NCBI RefSeq assembly: GCF_003312875.1
Contig: NZ_CP015163.1
Span: forward strand, 8,556,001 to 8,620,000
Reading direction: 5' to 3'
Length of the DNA: 64,000 nt
DNA from: Amycolatopsis albispora
GTDB lineage: Bacteria; Actinomycetota; Actinomycetes; Mycobacteriales; Pseudonocardiaceae
The position numbers and the translations under genes are program-made. Positions 35,337 through 44,781 of the stretch are shown here, in pieces. Position 1 is the first letter of the stretch; each line of letters begins with the position of its first letter. Under the pieces are notes generated by a model. It saw only the letters and a list, made by a program, of their open reading frames with translations. It made no database searches and was not told the origin of the DNA.

Positions 35337-35904
35337 CTCGGCGAGAAGAGCTTCGGCTGAGCGGGTCCCCCGACCCCCGAGCCCGCACGGTAACCACCGG
35401 CCGGACGCTGGACAAGCGGTCCGGCGAAGTTCGCCCGGGTGGCTGGCCGGGAAGTGGTAGTGGCCGTTTTCACACTACCTGGCGTGTCGCCGGTCCCGCC
35501 GCTCGTCAGCGAGCTGTAACCCGATGAGCCGGTACCGAGTACGCGGTATCCGCCCCGGTGTGTGGGATACTCAGGGCGGCCGCTGGGCCGGAGCCGCCGC
35601 GCGTCGCGCGGAGGACACCGGCGTGGTGGCCCGGTGACCTGCTGAACGAGCCATGTCGTCGCCGCCTCCACCGGCGGCTAGACGACCTGAACCAGGGGCG
35701 TAGTCCGCCCCGTGCCCAGCCGGCGCGTCGCCGAGCAGACTGCCGAGGACGGGCAGCCGGGCGGGTTCCGGCGCCGTCGGAGACAGCAAGGATTCCCGCC
35801 GTCGGTGCCCACCACGGCGGAACAGCACAGGAAGGGGCCCCTGCGCGGCCGCGTCCTTCCAGCCGGAAGAGGCTGGTAGACGCGCCCGGGGGCGGAGGAG
35901 ATAT
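35337..35904 (+). promoter_or_regulatory. Long divergent region and probable rne leader
   Basis: This 568-base gap holds no supported gene. A possible -10 (GATACT, 35567-35572) would give rne a leader of about 330 bases. The leader contains a small hairpin GGGGCG-TAGTC-CGCCCC near 35696-35712 and ends in the strong site GGAGGAG before the rne ATG. Long structured leaders allow RNase E autoregulation in Escherichia coli; whether this applies here is inference. Confidence 0.35.
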
Positions 35905-38900
35905 ATGTCGAACGCGGACACACCCGCCGAGAACACCGGCGGGAATCCCGCCACACCTGCAACCGCATCGGAGACCGGCCCACTGGCCGATCTGCCTGCC
36001 CGGATCAGGGTGCACGCACTGGCCAAGCTGCTCGGTTCGAGCAGCCGCGAGGTGCTCAAGCAGCTGGTCGAGCTGGGCGTGACGGCGCGCAGTGCGCAGT
36101 CCAGCGTGCCCAAGGAGGTCGCGCTCCAGGTCGCCGAGGCGCTCGGTGCCACGGCCGAAGCGGAGACATCCGAGGCTGCGGCCCCGGAAGCCACTGAAGC
36201 CACCCAAGCCCCGGATGCCACCGCAGCTCCGGAAGCCACTGAGCCCCCGGTGACCCCGCAGGCCACCAAGGCCCCAGCGGTCAAGGCCCCGGCTCCCGCC
36301 GCCGAGGCCGCGCCCGCCCCGGAACCCGAGCCGGCGCAGGCTCGCCCGGCCGTGCGCGTGCCGCTGTTCGCCGCGCCGTCGCCGGTGTTCCTGCCGCCGG
36401 AGCCCGCCGCCGCGCCCGCCCAGCGCGCGCCGGAACCCGCGCAGGCCGAGGCCGACGAGGACACCAGCGCCGAGGGTGAGCAGGCCCCGGGCGAGGACGA
36501 CGAAGAAGGCGCCGGTCGCCGGCGTCGCCGCCGGGGCCGTCGTGGCCGCGGCCGCGGCAAGGGCGGCGACGAAGGCCGGGACGAGGGCGAGGTCGACGAG
36601 GTCGAGGCCAAGCCCCAGAAGGACCAGAAAGAGCCGAAGGACCAGAAGGACCACGACAAGAAGGCCAAGGCCGACGAGGCCCCGGCCGAGAAGGCCGCCG
36701 AAGCGGGCAAGGCCGAGGAGTCCGACGAAGCCTCCGACGAGGCCGAGGAAAGCAGCCGTTCGCGCCGCCGTCGCCGCCGCCGTCGCAAGGGCAGCGGCGA
36801 AGAGGACACCGAGGCCGCCACCAGCTCGGACGACCCGCCCAACACCGTGGTCCACGTCCGCCAGGGCAAGGACAAGGACCGGGAGAAGGAAGCCGAGAAG
36901 CCGGTCCGCGACGAGGTGCGCAGCGTGCGCGGCTCCACGCGGCTGGAGGCCAAGCGCCAGCGCCGCCGTGACGGCCGCGAGGCCGGTCGCCGCCGGGCGC
37001 CGATCCTGTCCGAGGCCGAGTTCCTCGCCCGCCGCGAAGCGGTCGAGCGCACCATGGTGGTCGCCGAGAAGGGCGACGCCACGCAGATCGGCGTGCTCGA
37101 GGACGGCGTGCTGGTCGAGCACTTCGTGACCTCGTCGGGCAGCGGCTCGATCGTCGGCAACGTCTACCTCGGCCGCGTGCAGAACGTGCTGCCCTCGATG
37201 GAGGCCGCGTTCATCGACATCGGCCGCGGCCGCAACGCCGTGCTCTACGCCGGTGAGGTGGACTGGGACGCCGCCGGGCTGGAAGGCAAGGCGCGCAAGA
37301 TCGAGCAGGCGCTGTCCACCGGCGACAGTGTGCTGGTGCAGGTCACCAAGGACCCGGTCGGGCACAAGGGGGCCCGGCTGACCACGCAGATCTCGCTGCC
37401 CGGCCGCTTCCTGGTCTACGTGCCAGCCGGGGGCGCCACCGGCATCTCGCGCAAGCTGCCGGAGAACGAGCGCCGCCGCCTCAAGGACATCCTCAAGCGG
37501 ATCGTGCCCGAGGACGCGGGCGTGATCATCCGCACCGCCTCGGAGGGCATCGCCGAGGAGGAACTGGACCGCGACGTGCGCCGCCTCAAGGCGCAGTGGG
37601 ACGTGATCAAGGAGAAGGCCGAGGCTGGCAAGGGCAAGAAGTCCGGCGCGCCGACGCTGCTCTACGAAGAGCCGGACCTGCTGGTCAAGGTGGTCCGCGA
37701 CCTGTTCACCGAGGACTTCGCCAAGCTCGAGGTCCAGGGCAACACGGCGTGGGAGACCATCCAGGGCTACGTCGCGCACGTCGCGCCCGACCTGGCCGAC
37801 CGGCTCAAGCGCTACTCCGGCAACGGCGACGTCTTCGCCGACTACCGGATCGACGAGCAGATCACCAAGGCGCTCGACCGCAAGGTGTGGCTGCCCTCCG
37901 GCGGTTACCTGGTCATCGACCGCACCGAGGCGATGACCGTGATCGACGTCAACACCGGCAAGTTCACCGGCTCCGGCGGCAATCTCGAGGAGACGGTGAC
38001 CAGGAACAACCTGGAGTCGGCCGAGGAGATCGTGCGGCAGCTGCGGCTGCGGGACATCGGCGGCATCATCGTGATCGACTTCATCGACATGGTGCTGGAG
38101 TCCAACCGCGAGCTGGTGCTGCGGCGGCTGACCGAATGCCTCGGCCGCGACCGCACCCGCCACCAGGTGGCCGAGGTGACCTCGCTGGGCCTGGTGCAGA
38201 TGACCCGCAAGAAGGTCGGCACCGGGCTGCTGGAGGCCTTCTCGACCACCTGCGAGCACTGCAAGGGCCGTGGGGTGGTGGTCTCCACCGACCACCAGCC
38301 GAAGAACGGTTCCGGCAACGGCGGTGGCGGGAACGGCGGGCACCAGCACGGTTCGTCCCGGCGCTCGCGTGGCCGCGGCAACAAGGCCGAGGAGCAGCCG
38401 CAGCCGGAGCCGAAGGCCACCGAGCCGCCGACCCCGGTGCAGCGTGAGTCGGTGGTCACCGCGGTGCAGGCGATGGCGAACGCGTCGAAGTCGGCCAAGG
38501 GCGAGCACGAGGACGCCGAGGCGAAGGCTCCCGAGCTGAACGGGCACGTGGCGGAACGCGCCGAAGAGGCGCAGGAGGTCCCCGCCGAGTCCCCGGCGAC
38601 CGCGGCTGCGGAAGCGCAGCAGGCCTCGGGCACCACCGAGAACGCTGAGAAGGCCGAGAAGGCCGAGGCCGCCAAGGCGCCCGAGGCCCCGGCGAAGCCT
38701 GAGGCGCCTGAGGCCGCTGAGGCGCCCGAGACCGCCGCGAAGGCCGAGGCCGCCGAGAAGGCTCCAGAGAAGGCCCCAGCGGCGGCTCAGGCTGAGCCGT
38801 CCCAGGCGGCTGAGCGGGCCGAGGCGGCGCAGCAGCAGGCCGAACAGCCTGAGGCGTCTTCCCAGGCGCCTGAGGCTGCTGAGACATCCCAGACGGCTGA

Positions 38901-39024
38901 GACGTCTGAGGTGCCCGAGGTGTCCGTGCCCGCTCCGGCGGCGAAGACGACCCGGCGGCGTGCCCGCCGGGTGGCCTCGCGGCCGGCCGGTCCGCCGGTC
39001 ACCGCGGGCGAGAACAGCCAGTAG
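35905..39024 (+). CDS. rne: Ribonuclease E/G
   Basis: A 1039-residue endoribonuclease for mRNA turnover and rRNA processing. The N-terminus carries an IF2_N-like helical domain (about 33-80; RIRVHALAKLLGSSSREVLKQL), followed by long acidic/basic low-complexity stretches (about 85-370). The catalytic core (about 375-790) has an S1 domain (GNVYLGRVQNVLPSMEAAFIDI), the DNase I-like site with catalytic Asp (VIDVNTGKF and IVIDFIDM), and the zinc-link TCEHCKGRG. A second Ala/Glu/Pro-rich disordered tail ends in a basic patch (RRRARRVA). This core-in-the-middle layout is normal for actinobacteria. ATG at 35905 with GGAGGAG. Confidence 0.96.
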   Translation: MSNADTPAENTGGNPATPATASETGPLADLPARIRVHALAKLLGSSSREVLKQLVELGVTARSAQSSVPKEVALQVAEALGATAEAETSEAAAPEATEATQAPDATAAPEATEPPVTPQATKAPAVKAPAPAAEAAPAPEPEPAQARPAVRVPLFAAPSPVFLPPEPAAAPAQRAPEPAQAEADEDTSAEGEQAPGEDDEEGAGRRRRRRGRRGRGRGKGGDEGRDEGEVDEVEAKPQKDQKEPKDQKDHDKKAKADEAPAEKAAEAGKAEESDEASDEAEESSRSRRRRRRRRKGSGEEDTEAATSSDDPPNTVVHVRQGKDKDREKEAEKPVRDEVRSVRGSTRLEAKRQRRRDGREAGRRRAPILSEAEFLARREAVERTMVVAEKGDATQIGVLEDGVLVEHFVTSSGSGSIVGNVYLGRVQNVLPSMEAAFIDIGRGRNAVLYAGEVDWDAAGLEGKARKIEQALSTGDSVLVQVTKDPVGHKGARLTTQISLPGRFLVYVPAGGATGISRKLPENERRRLKDILKRIVPEDAGVIIRTASEGIAEEELDRDVRRLKAQWDVIKEKAEAGKGKKSGAPTLLYEEPDLLVKVVRDLFTEDFAKLEVQGNTAWETIQGYVAHVAPDLADRLKRYSGNGDVFADYRIDEQITKALDRKVWLPSGGYLVIDRTEAMTVIDVNTGKFTGSGGNLEETVTRNNLESAEEIVRQLRLRDIGGIIVIDFIDMVLESNRELVLRRLTECLGRDRTRHQVAEVTSLGLVQMTRKKVGTGLLEAFSTTCEHCKGRGVVVSTDHQPKNGSGNGGGGNGGHQHGSSRRSRGRGNKAEEQPQPEPKATEPPTPVQRESVVTAVQAMANASKSAKGEHEDAEAKAPELNGHVAERAEEAQEVPAESPATAAAEAQQASGTTENAEKAEKAEAAKAPEAPAKPEAPEAAEAPETAAKAEAAEKAPEKAPAAAQAEPSQAAERAEAAQQQAEQPEASSQAPEAAETSQTAETSEVPEVSVPAPAAKTTRRRARRVASRPAGPPVTAGENSQ

Positions 39025-39033
39025 AAGGGTTAG

Positions 39034-39074
39034 GCCACCCCGGTTGTCACCAGATCCGGGGTGGCACGTAACCT
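39034..39074 (+). promoter_or_regulatory. Hairpin after rne and possible rplU promoter
   Basis: GCCACCCCGG (39034-39043) and CCGGGGTGGC (39056-39065) form a perfect 10-base stem just after the rne stop, without a T-run. Overlapping it, TTGTCA (39044-39049) and TAACCT (39069-39074), 19 bases apart, resemble a housekeeping promoter for rplU-rpmA. The hairpin may attenuate read-through from rne. Confidence 0.45.
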
Positions 39075-39188
39075 GTAAGACGGCCCGCCCGTAGCGGCAG
39101 GCCAGCATTGTGCGCCCACCAGCACGCGGACTACCGCGGGCGGCGTGCACAAGCCCCCACCCTATTGTCGAGTTAGCAGGAGACATCC

Positions 39189-39503
39189 GTGTCGGCGTAC
39201 GCGATCGTCAAGACCGGCGGCAAGCAGTACAAGGTGGCCGTCGGCGACGTCGTCGAGGTCGAAAAGCTCGAGGGCGAGCCGGGCACCGAGCACACCTTCC
39301 CCGCCGTGCTGTACGTGGATGGCGGCGAGGTCACCACGGACGCCGACGCGCTCGCGAAGGTCTCGGTCACCGGCAAGGTCGTCGAGCAGACCAAGGGTCC
39401 CAAGATCCGCATCCACAAGTTCAAGAACAAGACCGGCTACCACAAGCGGCAGGGTCACCGGCAGAAGCTGACCCGCCTCGAAGTCACCGGCATCACCAAG
39501 TAA
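39189..39503 (+). CDS. rplU: 50S ribosomal protein L21
   Basis: A 104-residue ribosomal protein of normal length. It begins [26 protein letters not shown] and ends with the L21 signature region [24 protein letters not shown] at 39189 with AGCAGGAGA upstream. It is followed after 15 bases by rpmA, the universal rplU-rpmA operon. Binds 23S rRNA together with L20. Confidence 0.98.
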   Translation: MSAYAIVKTGGKQYKVAVGDVVEVEKLEGEPGTEHTFPAVLYVDGGEVTTDADALAKVSVTGKVVEQTKGPKIRIHKFKNKTGYHKRQGHRQKLTRLEVTGITK

Positions 39504-39518
39504 GGGGTTCAGGCAGCC

Positions 39519-39776
39519 ATGGCACACAAGAAGGGCGCGTCCAGCTCCCGCAACGGTCGTGACTCGAACCCGCAGTACCTCGGCGTCAAGCGGTTCGGTG
39601 GCCAGGTCGTGAAGGCGGGCGAGATCCTCATCCGCCAGCGCGGCACCAAGTTCCACCCGGGCGTGAACGTCGGCCGCGGCGGGGACGACACCCTGTTCGC
39701 GCTGGAGTCCGGCTCGGTGGAGTTCGGTTCCAAGCGTGGCCGCAAGACGGTCAACATCGTGCCGGTCGAGGCCTGA
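39519..39776 (+). CDS. rpmA: 50S ribosomal protein L27
   Basis: An 85-residue ribosomal protein whose flexible N-terminus reaches the peptidyl-transferase centre. It begins [27 protein letters not shown], the canonical L27 start without the cleavable leader found in Firmicutes. ATG at 39519. Second gene of the rplU operon; a strong hairpin separates it from obgE. Confidence 0.98.
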   Translation: MAHKKGASSSRNGRDSNPQYLGVKRFGGQVVKAGEILIRQRGTKFHPGVNVGRGGDDTLFALESGSVEFGSKRGRKTVNIVPVEA

Positions 39777-39800
39777 GCCTCAGACCGAGCGAACACCACC

Positions 39801-39840
39801 GGGCGGTGTGGTCTGCGGAATATCGCGGACCACACCGCCC
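39801..39840 (+). terminator. Hairpin between rpmA and obgE
   Basis: GGGCGGTGTGGTC (39801-39813) and GACCACACCGCCC (39828-39840) form a perfect 13-base stem with a 14-base loop. It lies 25 bases after the rpmA stop and 37 bases before obgE. There is no T-run, so it may be a partial terminator or a processing/stability element. Confidence 0.6.
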
Positions 39841-39876
39841 GTTCGCATGTAGAGAAGTTTCTGGAGAGGGCAGGCA

Positions 39877-41322
39877 ATGGCGTCCCGGTTCGTCGACCGC
39901 GCGGTGATCCATCTGGCCGCCGGCAACGGTGGGAACGGCTGCGCCTCGGTGCACCGTGAGAAGTTCAAGCCGCTCGGCGGTCCCGACGGCGGCAACGGCG
40001 GCAACGGCGGTGATGTGCTGCTGGTCGTCGATCCGAACGTGCACACGCTGCTCGACTTCCACTTCCGGCCGCACGCGCGGGCGGGCAACGGCAAGATCGG
40101 GCAGGGCGGCAACCGCTCCGGCGCCGCCGGGGAGACCCTGGAACTGCGCGTGCCGGACGGCACCGTGGTGCTCACCGAACGCGGCGAGGTGCTCGCCGAC
40201 CTGGTCGGCCCCGGCACCACCTTCGTCGCCGCGCAGGGCGGCCGGGGCGGGCTCGGCAACGCCGCGCTGGCGTCCAAGGCACGCAAGGCGCCGGGTTTCG
40301 CGCTGCTCGGTGAGCCGGGCGAGTCCCGCGACCTGGTGCTGGAGCTGCGCTCGGTGGCCGACGTCGGCCTGCTGGGCTTCCCGTCGGCTGGCAAGTCCTC
40401 GCTGATCTCGGTGCTTTCGGCGGCCAAGCCGAAGATCGCCGACTACCCGTTCACCACGCTGGTGCCGAACCTCGGCGTGGTCACCGCGGGCGACACCGTG
40501 TTCACCATGGCCGACGTGCCCGGCCTGATCCCCGGCGCCAGCCAGGGCAAGGGCCTCGGGCTGGACTTCCTGCGCCACATCGAGCGCTGCGCGGTGCTGG
40601 TGCACGTGGTCGACTGCGCCACCTACGAGCCCGGCCGCGATCCGGTGTCCGATGTGGACGCACTGGAGACGGAGCTGGCCCGCTACACGCCGAGCCTCGG
40701 CGGGGATCTCGCCGACCGGCCGCGGGTGGTGGTGCTGAACAAGGTGGACGTGCCGGACGCGGCGGAGATCGCCGAGCTGGTGCGGCCCGAGTTCGAAAAG
40801 CGCGGGCTGGAGGTCTTCGAGATCTCCACGGTGTCGCGCAAGGGCCTGCGGGAGCTGACCTTCGCGCTAGGCGCGGTGGTCGAGCGCTACCGGGCCGAGC
40901 AGCCGCCGCCGGAGGCGGAGAAGGTGGTGCTCAAGCCGCTGGCGGTGGACGACAGCGGGTTCACCGTCGAGCCGGACCCGGAGGAGGAAGGCGCCTTCGT
41001 CGTGCACGGCACCCGTCCCGAGCGGTGGATCCGGCAGACGAACTTCGGCAACGACGAGGCCGTCGGTTATCTCGCCGACCGGCTGAACCGGCTCGGTGTC
41101 GAGGACGAGCTGGCCCGCAAGGGCGCGGTTCCGGGCAGCCAGGTCACCATCGGCGACATCTCGTTCGAGTGGCAGCCGTCCACCCCGGGCGCGGTCGTGC
41201 ACCTGTCCGGCCGCGGTACCGACGTCCGGCTGGAGGGCACCGACCGGGTCAGCGCGGCCGAGCGCAAGGAAGCCCGGCGCATCCGGCGTGACGGCCCGGA
41301 CGAGGAGTCCGACGGTGAGTGA
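39877..41322 (+). CDS. obgE: Obg family GTPase
   Basis: A 481-residue ribosome-associated GTPase needed for 50S assembly and growth control. The Gly-rich Obg fold (about 1-158; [19 protein letters not shown]) precedes the G domain (about 160-335) with G1 [11 protein letters not shown]2 [15 protein letters not shown]3 [16 protein letters not shown], and G4 NKVD. A C-terminal OCT domain (about 355-435; [17 protein letters not shown]) and a basic/acidic tail follow. ATG at 39877 with GGAGAGGG. Its end overlaps proB by eight bases. Confidence 0.97.
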   Translation: MASRFVDRAVIHLAAGNGGNGCASVHREKFKPLGGPDGGNGGNGGDVLLVVDPNVHTLLDFHFRPHARAGNGKIGQGGNRSGAAGETLELRVPDGTVVLTERGEVLADLVGPGTTFVAAQGGRGGLGNAALASKARKAPGFALLGEPGESRDLVLELRSVADVGLLGFPSAGKSSLISVLSAAKPKIADYPFTTLVPNLGVVTAGDTVFTMADVPGLIPGASQGKGLGLDFLRHIERCAVLVHVVDCATYEPGRDPVSDVDALETELARYTPSLGGDLADRPRVVVLNKVDVPDAAEIAELVRPEFEKRGLEVFEISTVSRKGLRELTFALGAVVERYRAEQPPPEAEKVVLKPLAVDDSGFTVEPDPEEEGAFVVHGTRPERWIRQTNFGNDEAVGYLADRLNRLGVEDELARKGAVPGSQVTIGDISFEWQPSTPGAVVHLSGRGTDVRLEGTDRVSAAERKEARRIRRDGPDEESDGE

Positions 41323-42424
41323 GACCCGGCAGGCGGTGGCGAACGCCCGGCGCCTGGTGGTCAAGGTCGGTTCCTCGGCGCTGACCACCGCGGGTGACGG
41401 GCTCGACGGGCGCAGGCTGGACGCGCTGGTCGACGCCATCGCGGCCCGCATCGGCGCGGGCAGCCAGATCGTGCTGGTCTCGTCCGGGGCGATCGGCGCC
41501 GGGCTGGCGCCGCTTTCGCTGGCGAAGCGCCCGCGTGACCTGGCTTCGCAGCAGGCCGCGGCGAGCGTGGGCCAGCTCGCGCTCGCGCACGCCTACGGTG
41601 AGTCGTTCGGGCGGTACTCGCTGACCGTCGGCCAGGTGCTGCTCACCTCCGACGACGTGGTCCGCCGCGCGCACTACCGCAACGCGCAGCGCACCTTCTC
41701 GCGGTTGCTCGCGCTGGGCGCGGTCCCGGTGGTCAACGAGAACGACACCGTGGCCACCGAAGAGATCAAGTTCGGCGACAACGACCGGCTCGCCGCGCTG
41801 GTGGCCCACCTGGTGGCCGCCGACGCGCTGGTGCTGCTGTCCGATGTGGACGGACTGTACGACGGGGACCCGCGCTCGGGCGCGACCCGGCGGATCGACG
41901 AGGTGACCGGCGACGCGGACGTCGACGGCATCTCGGTCGGCATGTCCAGCTCCGGGCTGGGCACCGGTGGCATGGTCTCGAAGCTGGCCGCCGCGCGGAC
42001 GGCCGCCGCGGCCGGGATCCCGGTGCTGCTCGCCGGCGCGAGCCAGGCGGCGGACGCGCTCACCGAGGCGAAGGTCGGCACGGCGTTCGCCGCCGCGGAC
42101 AGCCGCCTTTCGGCCCGCCGGTTCTGGCTCGGCTACGCCACCGACGCGCGTGGCCGCCTGCACCTCGACGACGGTGCGGTCACCGCGGTGGTGCGGCGGC
42201 GCCGGTCGCTGCTGGCCGCCGGGATCACCGGGGTCGACGGCGACTTCGAGGCCGGTGACGTGGTGGACCTGGTCGATCCGGCGCAACGGGTGGTGGCCCG
42301 CGGTGTGGTCGCCTACGACGCGGTGGAGCTGCCGGCGCTGATCGGCCGGTCGAGTCACCAGCTGCCCGCCGAGCAGCGGCGCGAGGTCGTGCACGCCGAC
42401 GATCTGGTGCCGTTCGGGCGCTGA
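41315..42424 (+). CDS. proB: Glutamate 5-kinase
   Basis: A 369-residue enzyme catalysing the first step of proline synthesis. The amino-acid-kinase domain (about 10-255) has [40 protein letters not shown], and [14 protein letters not shown]-terminal PUA domain (about 275-355; [13 protein letters not shown]) follows. The GTG at 41315 lies within the last codons of obgE, implying coupling. proA is not adjacent: the next backbone gene, nadD, is about 10.7 kb away, the gap being filled with accessory genes. Confidence 0.97.
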   Translation: MSETRQAVANARRLVVKVGSSALTTAGDGLDGRRLDALVDAIAARIGAGSQIVLVSSGAIGAGLAPLSLAKRPRDLASQQAAASVGQLALAHAYGESFGRYSLTVGQVLLTSDDVVRRAHYRNAQRTFSRLLALGAVPVVNENDTVATEEIKFGDNDRLAALVAHLVAADALVLLSDVDGLYDGDPRSGATRRIDEVTGDADVDGISVGMSSSGLGTGGMVSKLAAARTAAAAGIPVLLAGASQAADALTEAKVGTAFAAADSRLSARRFWLGYATDARGRLHLDDGAVTAVVRRRRSLLAAGITGVDGDFEAGDVVDLVDPAQRVVARGVVAYDAVELPALIGRSSHQLPAEQRREVVHADDLVPFGR

Positions 42425-42434
42425 AGCAGTCCGG

Positions 42435-42653
42435 TCACGCCAGGCGCGCGATCGCCGCGGCCAGCAACGCGGCCAGGATGGGCGGTTCGGCGCTGCGCAC
42501 CAGGTACGCGGCCAAGCTCGGTTGCACGCCGACGGCCGGCTGCTCGCCGGAGATCCGGCTGTACTCGCCGATGAGCCGGTCCAGTTCGTCTTCGAGCAGT
42601 CCGGCGGCGTCGGTCAGCTCGCGCTCGGTGGGTGGGTCGCTGGGGTGGTTCAC
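42435..42653 (-). CDS. Small hypothetical protein
   Basis: A 72-residue protein with acidic N-terminus and a helical region (ELTDAAGLLEDELDRLIGEYSRI), ending with an Ala/Leu-rich helix (PPILAALLAAAIARL) that could be membrane-associated. No family recognised. ATG at 42653 with AGGCAGGCC upstream. It converges on proB with 10 bases between, and lies downstream of the response regulator on the same strand. Coding potential is supported by regular GC3 bias only. Confidence 0.55.
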   Translation of the reverse strand: MNHPSDPPTERELTDAAGLLEDELDRLIGEYSRISGEQPAVGVQPSLAAYLVRSAEPPILAALLAAAIARLA

Positions 42654-42747
42654 GGCCTGCCTCTCGCCTGGGGTATTGCCTGTTCAGACGTACGGTGCGC
42701 GCGGTCCGTTGCCTGTTGTCCCCGGCTTTTTCCGTTACGTAAAGCAA

Positions 42748-43398
42748 TTACCGACGTAGGTAGGCGAGCACGGCCAGCACGCGGCGGTTGGTGTCCTCCG
42801 CGGGCGGAAGGTCCAGTTTGGTCAGGATGTTGCCGACGTGCTTGGTCACCGCCGCTTCCGAGACCACCAGCCGCCGGGCGATTTCGGCGTTGGAGTGGCC
42901 TTCGGCGACCAGCGCGAGCACCTCGGTCTCGCGGGCGGACAGCCGGCTCAGCGGGTCGCGCCGCCGGTTGAGCAGCTGCCGCACCACCTGCGGGTCGACC
43001 ACGGTGCCGCCGTCGGCCACCTGCCGCAGCGCGGCGGCGAACTCCTCGACGTCGACCACGCGGTCCTTGAGCAGGTAGCCGACACCGCGTCCGTCACCGG
43101 AGTCGAGCAGCTCGGCGGCGCCGCTGCGCTCGACGTACTGGCTCAGGGCCAGCACGGCCAGCCCGGGATGCGCCCGGCGCAGCTCGACCGCGGCCCGCAG
43201 GCCCTCGTCGGTGAAGTCCGGCGGCATCCGGATGTCGGTGACCACCAGGCCGGGCCGGTGCTCCTCGACCGCGCGCACCAGCTCGGTGGCGTCGCCGACG
43301 GCCGCCACCACCTCGAAGCCGAAGCGGCCGAGCAGGCCGGACAGGCCTTCGCGGAGCAGGACGCCGTCTTCGGCCAGCACTACTCGGACTGAGGACAC
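42748..43398 (-). CDS. LuxR/NarL-family response regulator
   Basis: A 216-residue response regulator. The receiver domain (about 4-122) has the acidic pair in VVLAEDG, phospho-acceptor Asp in GLVVTDIRMPP, and Lys in YLLKDRV. The C-terminal LuxR helix-turn-helix (about 150-205) reads LSARETEVLALVAEGHSNAEIARRLVVSEAAVTKHV. It overlaps the histidine kinase end by 19 bases, so the two are co-translated. It probably controls the divergent ABC exporter (next genes upstream), the usual arrangement for this family. Confidence 0.94.
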   Translation of the reverse strand: MSSVRVVLAEDGVLLREGLSGLLGRFGFEVVAAVGDATELVRAVEEHRPGLVVTDIRMPPDFTDEGLRAAVELRRAHPGLAVLALSQYVERSGAAELLDSGDGRGVGYLLKDRVVDVEEFAAALRQVADGGTVVDPQVVRQLLNRRRDPLSRLSARETEVLALVAEGHSNAEIARRLVVSEAAVTKHVGNILTKLDLPPAEDTNRRVLAVLAYLRR

Positions 43399-44666
43399 GG
43401 CAGCTCCACACGCACCACGGTCGGCCCACCGGCCGGACTGGACAGCACCATTCTGCCGTCGAGCACGGCGACGCGGTCGGCCAAGCCGGTCAGCCCGGTG
43501 CCGCCCGCCGGATCGGCCCCGCCGCGGCCGTTGTCGCGGACCTCCAGCCGCAGCCAGCCGCGGTCCAGCCGCACGTCGATCTCGACCGCGGCCGCCCCGC
43601 TGTGCTTGGCCGCGTTGGCCAGCGCCTCGGAGGCGACGAAGTAGGCGGTGCCCTCCAGCGGACCGGGCAGCCGGCCGTTCAGTGCACTGTGGACGGTCAC
43701 CGGCACCGCCGACCGGTCGGCCAGCTCGCCGAGCGCGGCGGGCAGCCCGCGTTCGGTGAGCACCTGCGGGCGGATGCCGTGGATGAACTCGCGCAGTTCG
43801 GCCATCAGCTGCTTGGCCTCGTCGTGGGCGGCGGCCACCTGCGCGGCGGCGGGTGAGTCCGCTGGCAGGTCGAGGCGGGCGAGGCCGAGCCGCAGGGTCA
43901 GGCCGACCAGCCGCTGCTGGGCGCCGTCGTGCAGATCGCGTTCGATGCGCCGCCGTTCGGCCTCGAAGGCGTCGACCAGCCGGGCACGCGAACGCGAGAC
44001 CTCGATCAGCTGGTCGCCCTGGAGCAGGGTCCTGGCCAGCATGCCGTGCAGCCCGGCGACCAGCGTGCCCAGGTAGCAGAGCGCGGCGAGCAGCACGAGG
44101 CCGCCGAGCACGCCCCAGACGGACTCGCCGGGCGTGCTGACGGTCAGGAAGCCGACGGACACCGGGCCGCCGCCGACCAGGAACGGGCTCACCAGCAGGG
44201 AAACGGCCAGCACGGCGAACACCAGCACCGCCACGCAGGCGGCCAGGACGACGGTCGCCAGCAGCACCGCGTAGCCGAGTTCACGCCAGGTCGCGGCTTC
44301 GGTGAACCGCGTGCGCACCCACGGCGCGAGGCCGGTTGCCGGGGGAGGGCGGTGGCCGGAGGTGACCGGGCGCGGGTCCACCAGCCGGAGGCGGCGTCGT
44401 TCCCAGCCGGCCAGCGGCAGGGCGAGCAGCGGCCCGCCGAGCCCGAAACCGAGCGCGCCCAGTGCCAGCAGGGCGATCACCGGGCCCGGTCTGTCCCAAG
44501 AGGACTCCAGGGCGAGCACCAGCCACGGCAGGCAGAGCAGGCTGAGCGCACCGGCGGTGGCGGTGGCTGTGGCCAGCGAGCTGAGCAGGTACGCCGCCGC
44601 GCGCCACGGCCATCGGCCGAGCAGGAAGCCCCGCCCGCCCAGGGCGTCGAGCGCGGTGGTGGTCAC
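43380..44666 (-). CDS. Sensor histidine kinase, HisKA_3 type
   Basis: A 428-residue membrane kinase. The N-terminal half has about six hydrophobic helices in three pairs (YLLSSLATATATAGALSLL, VIALLALGALGFGLGGPLL, LGYAVLLATVVLAACVAVLVF and more). The dimerisation/phosphoacceptor helix is ERRRIERDLHDGAQQRLVGLTL (His in DLHDGAQQ), and the C-terminal HATPase_c domain has ASEALANAAKHS and VRDNGRGGADPAGGTGLTGL. No extracytoplasmic sensor domain of size, so it is probably an envelope-stress or drug-sensing kinase. GTG at 44666. Partner of the downstream LuxR regulator. Confidence 0.92.
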   Translation of the reverse strand: MTTTALDALGGRGFLLGRWPWRAAAYLLSSLATATATAGALSLLCLPWLVLALESSWDRPGPVIALLALGALGFGLGGPLLALPLAGWERRRLRLVDPRPVTSGHRPPPATGLAPWVRTRFTEAATWRELGYAVLLATVVLAACVAVLVFAVLAVSLLVSPFLVGGGPVSVGFLTVSTPGESVWGVLGGLVLLAALCYLGTLVAGLHGMLARTLLQGDQLIEVSRSRARLVDAFEAERRRIERDLHDGAQQRLVGLTLRLGLARLDLPADSPAAAQVAAAHDEAKQLMAELREFIHGIRPQVLTERGLPAALGELADRSAVPVTVHSALNGRLPGPLEGTAYFVASEALANAAKHSGAAAVEIDVRLDRGWLRLEVRDNGRGGADPAGGTGLTGLADRVAVLDGRMVLSSPAGGPTVVRVELPCPQSE

Positions 44667-44705
44667 GGAAGCCGACCCTAGCCGTCCGTGCCCGCCTTCA
44701 GCGGG

Positions 44706-44740
44706 GGTAGAGCCAGGTCTACCTCCGGCTGGGGACCTGG
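44706..44740. promoter_or_regulatory. Palindromes in the kinase/ABC divergent promoter
   Basis: GGTAGA-GCCAGG-TCTACC (44706-44723) and the overlapping pair CCAGGTC (44713-44719) / GACCTGG (44734-44740) lie in the 115-base gap between the kinase gene and the ABC exporter. The first is an 18-base dyad of the size bound by NarL-type dimers, a candidate site for the local response regulator. Confidence 0.5.
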
Positions 44741-44781
44741 CCGTAGTGCGCGGCACCGGGTGCGGCCGGTTTGCTGGGCGG

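Noticed and set aside
39034..39065. A third copy of the family B repeat (shares GGCCACCCCGG)
   Set aside because: Only the short stem is shared. The long 24-base stem, T-run and other flank are missing, so it is treated as an independent hairpin.
35506..39186. A 1226-codon open frame antisense to rne
   Set aside because: The composition is Leu/Gly/Arg low complexity, as expected opposite GC3-biased codons. rne motifs on the plus strand are complete.
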